A DNA stretch of 64,000 nt from positions 1 to 64,000 of the forward strand of contig JACQPN010000001.1 in the NCBI GenBank assembly GCA_016207515.1. The letters run 5' to 3'. The notes beneath the pieces were generated by a model. The model was not told the origin of the DNA. It saw only the letters and a program-made list of their open reading frames with translations, and searched no databases. Shown here piece after piece: positions 63,228 through 64,000 of the stretch. This stretch comes from Euryarchaeota archaeon (GTDB lineage: Archaea; Thermoplasmatota; SW-10-69-26; JACQPN01). The position numbers were made by a program, and so were the translations under genes. Numbering within the stretch: position 1 is the first letter of the stretch; the number at the start of each line of letters is the position of its first letter.

Positions 63228-63874
63228 TCGCGAAGCTCCGTCTCCTTCCGCACATCCTCCTCCTCTCGATCCTCCTCGCCCTCGCCTTCCAGGTCTCGTT
63301 CGTCGCCGAGACGATGGGCCCGATGCCGATACCCCAGTATGGAGGCCTCGACCTCAAAGTCATTATTCTCTTCGTCCCCACGCTTGTCATAGGAATCTTG
63401 AGCCTGACTGCAAAAAAGGGGGCGGGCGCTCCCCTCGTCGTTTATTGGACACTTGGGATAATCTCGACGGCAACCATCATGCGCAGTTCCATCCGCGTCT
63501 TCCTTCCGCTCGGCGGGACCGTGAGCGCTAGCGAACGCTTCGACCTCGTCGAAGCGCTCCTGGACGTCGCCGCGTTCGCCGTGAGCATCTGGATCCACCT
63601 CGAAGCGCTCACCATCGGCGTCGTTTCAGAACTCAAGGCCCGCGGCGCCGACGACGTGATGGCCGCAGAGGCGCAGGAGGTCTTGTCCCATTCGCTTCGA
63701 AGCCGGATCGCCGCCGGGACGGTGGCCGTCCTCGGCCTCGCCATCATTGCGGCGCTAGGGACTGGGCTTCTCGCGAAGGCGCAACTTGGATCGTTCACGC
63801 TCGCGATGCTTCTTGCAAGCGTCGTACTTGCCGCCGTGGGGCTACGCGCCGCGGTGGCGGCTCGGCCGAAGTAG
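63224..63874 (+). CDS. Polytopic membrane protein at the end of the MoxR operon
   Basis: A 216-residue protein with five or six membrane spans (ILLLSILLALAFQVSFVAET, VIILFVPTLVIGILSLTA, VVYWTLGIISTATIMRSSI, VEALLDVAAFAVSIWIHLEA, IAAGTVAVLGLAIIAALGTGLL, FTLAMLLASVVLAAVGLRAA). The GTG start has GGAGGG seven bases upstream. Family not recognised. By position it is probably part of the membrane assembly served by MoxR and DUF58. Confidence 0.75.
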   Translation: MIAKLRLLPHILLLSILLALAFQVSFVAETMGPMPIPQYGGLDLKVIILFVPTLVIGILSLTAKKGAGAPLVVYWTLGIISTATIMRSSIRVFLPLGGTVSASERFDLVEALLDVAAFAVSIWIHLEALTIGVVSELKARGADDVMAAEAQEVLSHSLRSRIAAGTVAVLGLAIIAALGTGLLAKAQLGSFTLAMLLASVVLAAVGLRAAVAARPK

Positions 63875-64000
63875 CGCGCCGTGCCCACTGCGTTTTCCGC
63901 GTGGGTCCGGGGAGAATGCGGCGTCCTTCGGGGCGAGGCAGCCCGGGACCAAGTCATCTTGATCGACTTCTGGCCCCCGCCGAAACGCAGAAATATGCAA
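63875..64000. other. Window end, no gene recognised
   Basis: The last 126 bp hold no supported coding frame. An AT-rich TTGCATATTTCTGCG on the minus strand at the very edge could be promoter sequence, but its gene would run out of view or back over this region without a credible frame. Confidence 0.4.

Overview
The window reads as a GC-rich archaeal chromosome segment. It carries an eL44 (rpl44e), eS27 (rps27e), aIF2-alpha, Nop10, PAC2 block. The route into the shikimate pathway is the archaeal one (ADH synthase, dehydroquinate synthase II, GHMP-type shikimate kinase). It also has two archaeal ACT-domain regulators, TATA boxes 25-35 nt ahead of start codons, and many TTG or GTG starts. Gene content and the giant surface protein fit an uncultivated, mesophilic Thermoplasmatota-like lineage, but that placement is inference; only the archaeal assignment is secure.

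Layout. 1-0.4 kb: a broken AbiEii-type toxin remnant at the edge. 0.5-10.9 kb (minus): a nine-gene operon in transcription order ADH synthase, aroB', aroDE fusion, shikimate kinase, aroA, aroC, chorismate mutase-tyrA, lysC, asd. lysC and asd make the aspartate semialdehyde that ADH synthase uses. 11.0-12.9 kb (plus): a divergent ACT-domain regulator and a class I aminotransferase. 12.9-15.1 kb (minus): a secreted Kelch/FnIII protein. 15.2-21.2 kb (minus): trpEGDCBA without trpF. 21.6-29.7 kb (plus): argCJBD, a reverse-strand ACT regulator, then argGH. The argC and argG promoters share a palindrome, TGTCCG-N4-CGGACA, a candidate arginine-regulon operator.

29.9-35.0 kb (plus): a cyclophilin-FKBP lipoprotein, an RNase J-like nuclease, a 7 x 16-bp tandem repeat, an unknown protein and a secreted beta-helix protein. 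35.0-37.3 kb (minus): the translation/proteasome block. 37.4-38.6 kb (minus): a secreted phospholipase D-like protein. 38.8-39.0 kb: hairpins built from copies of the tRNA 5' end, then tRNA-Arg(CCT). 39.1-41.9 kb (plus): methyltransferase, glycosyltransferase, HisA-like and DUF2240 proteins. 42.0-44.2 kb (minus): a TctA-family membrane protein and an OB-fold protein. 44.3-45.0 kb: two small paralogous membrane proteins. 45.0-46.1 kb (minus): an Xaa-Pro peptidase.

46.2-46.5 kb holds a class II (long variable arm) tRNA with a GAA anticodon, and a nearby partial copy of its anticodon and variable arms inside a possible structured RNA with a terminator-like hairpin. 46.9-56.3 kb (minus) is one 3133-residue surface protein, with a 28-bp inverted repeat upstream. 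56.6-58.2 kb encodes a polytopic membrane protein with a cytoplasmic winged helix. 58.3-63.9 kb (plus) is a MoxR/DUF58 operon with three membrane proteins and a 23-codon bridging ORF.

The strongest candidates for something new are the class II GAA tRNA with its neighbouring copy, the tRNA-Arg hairpin leader, and the shared arg-promoter palindrome. No CRISPR array, insertion sequence or complete defence system was seen.
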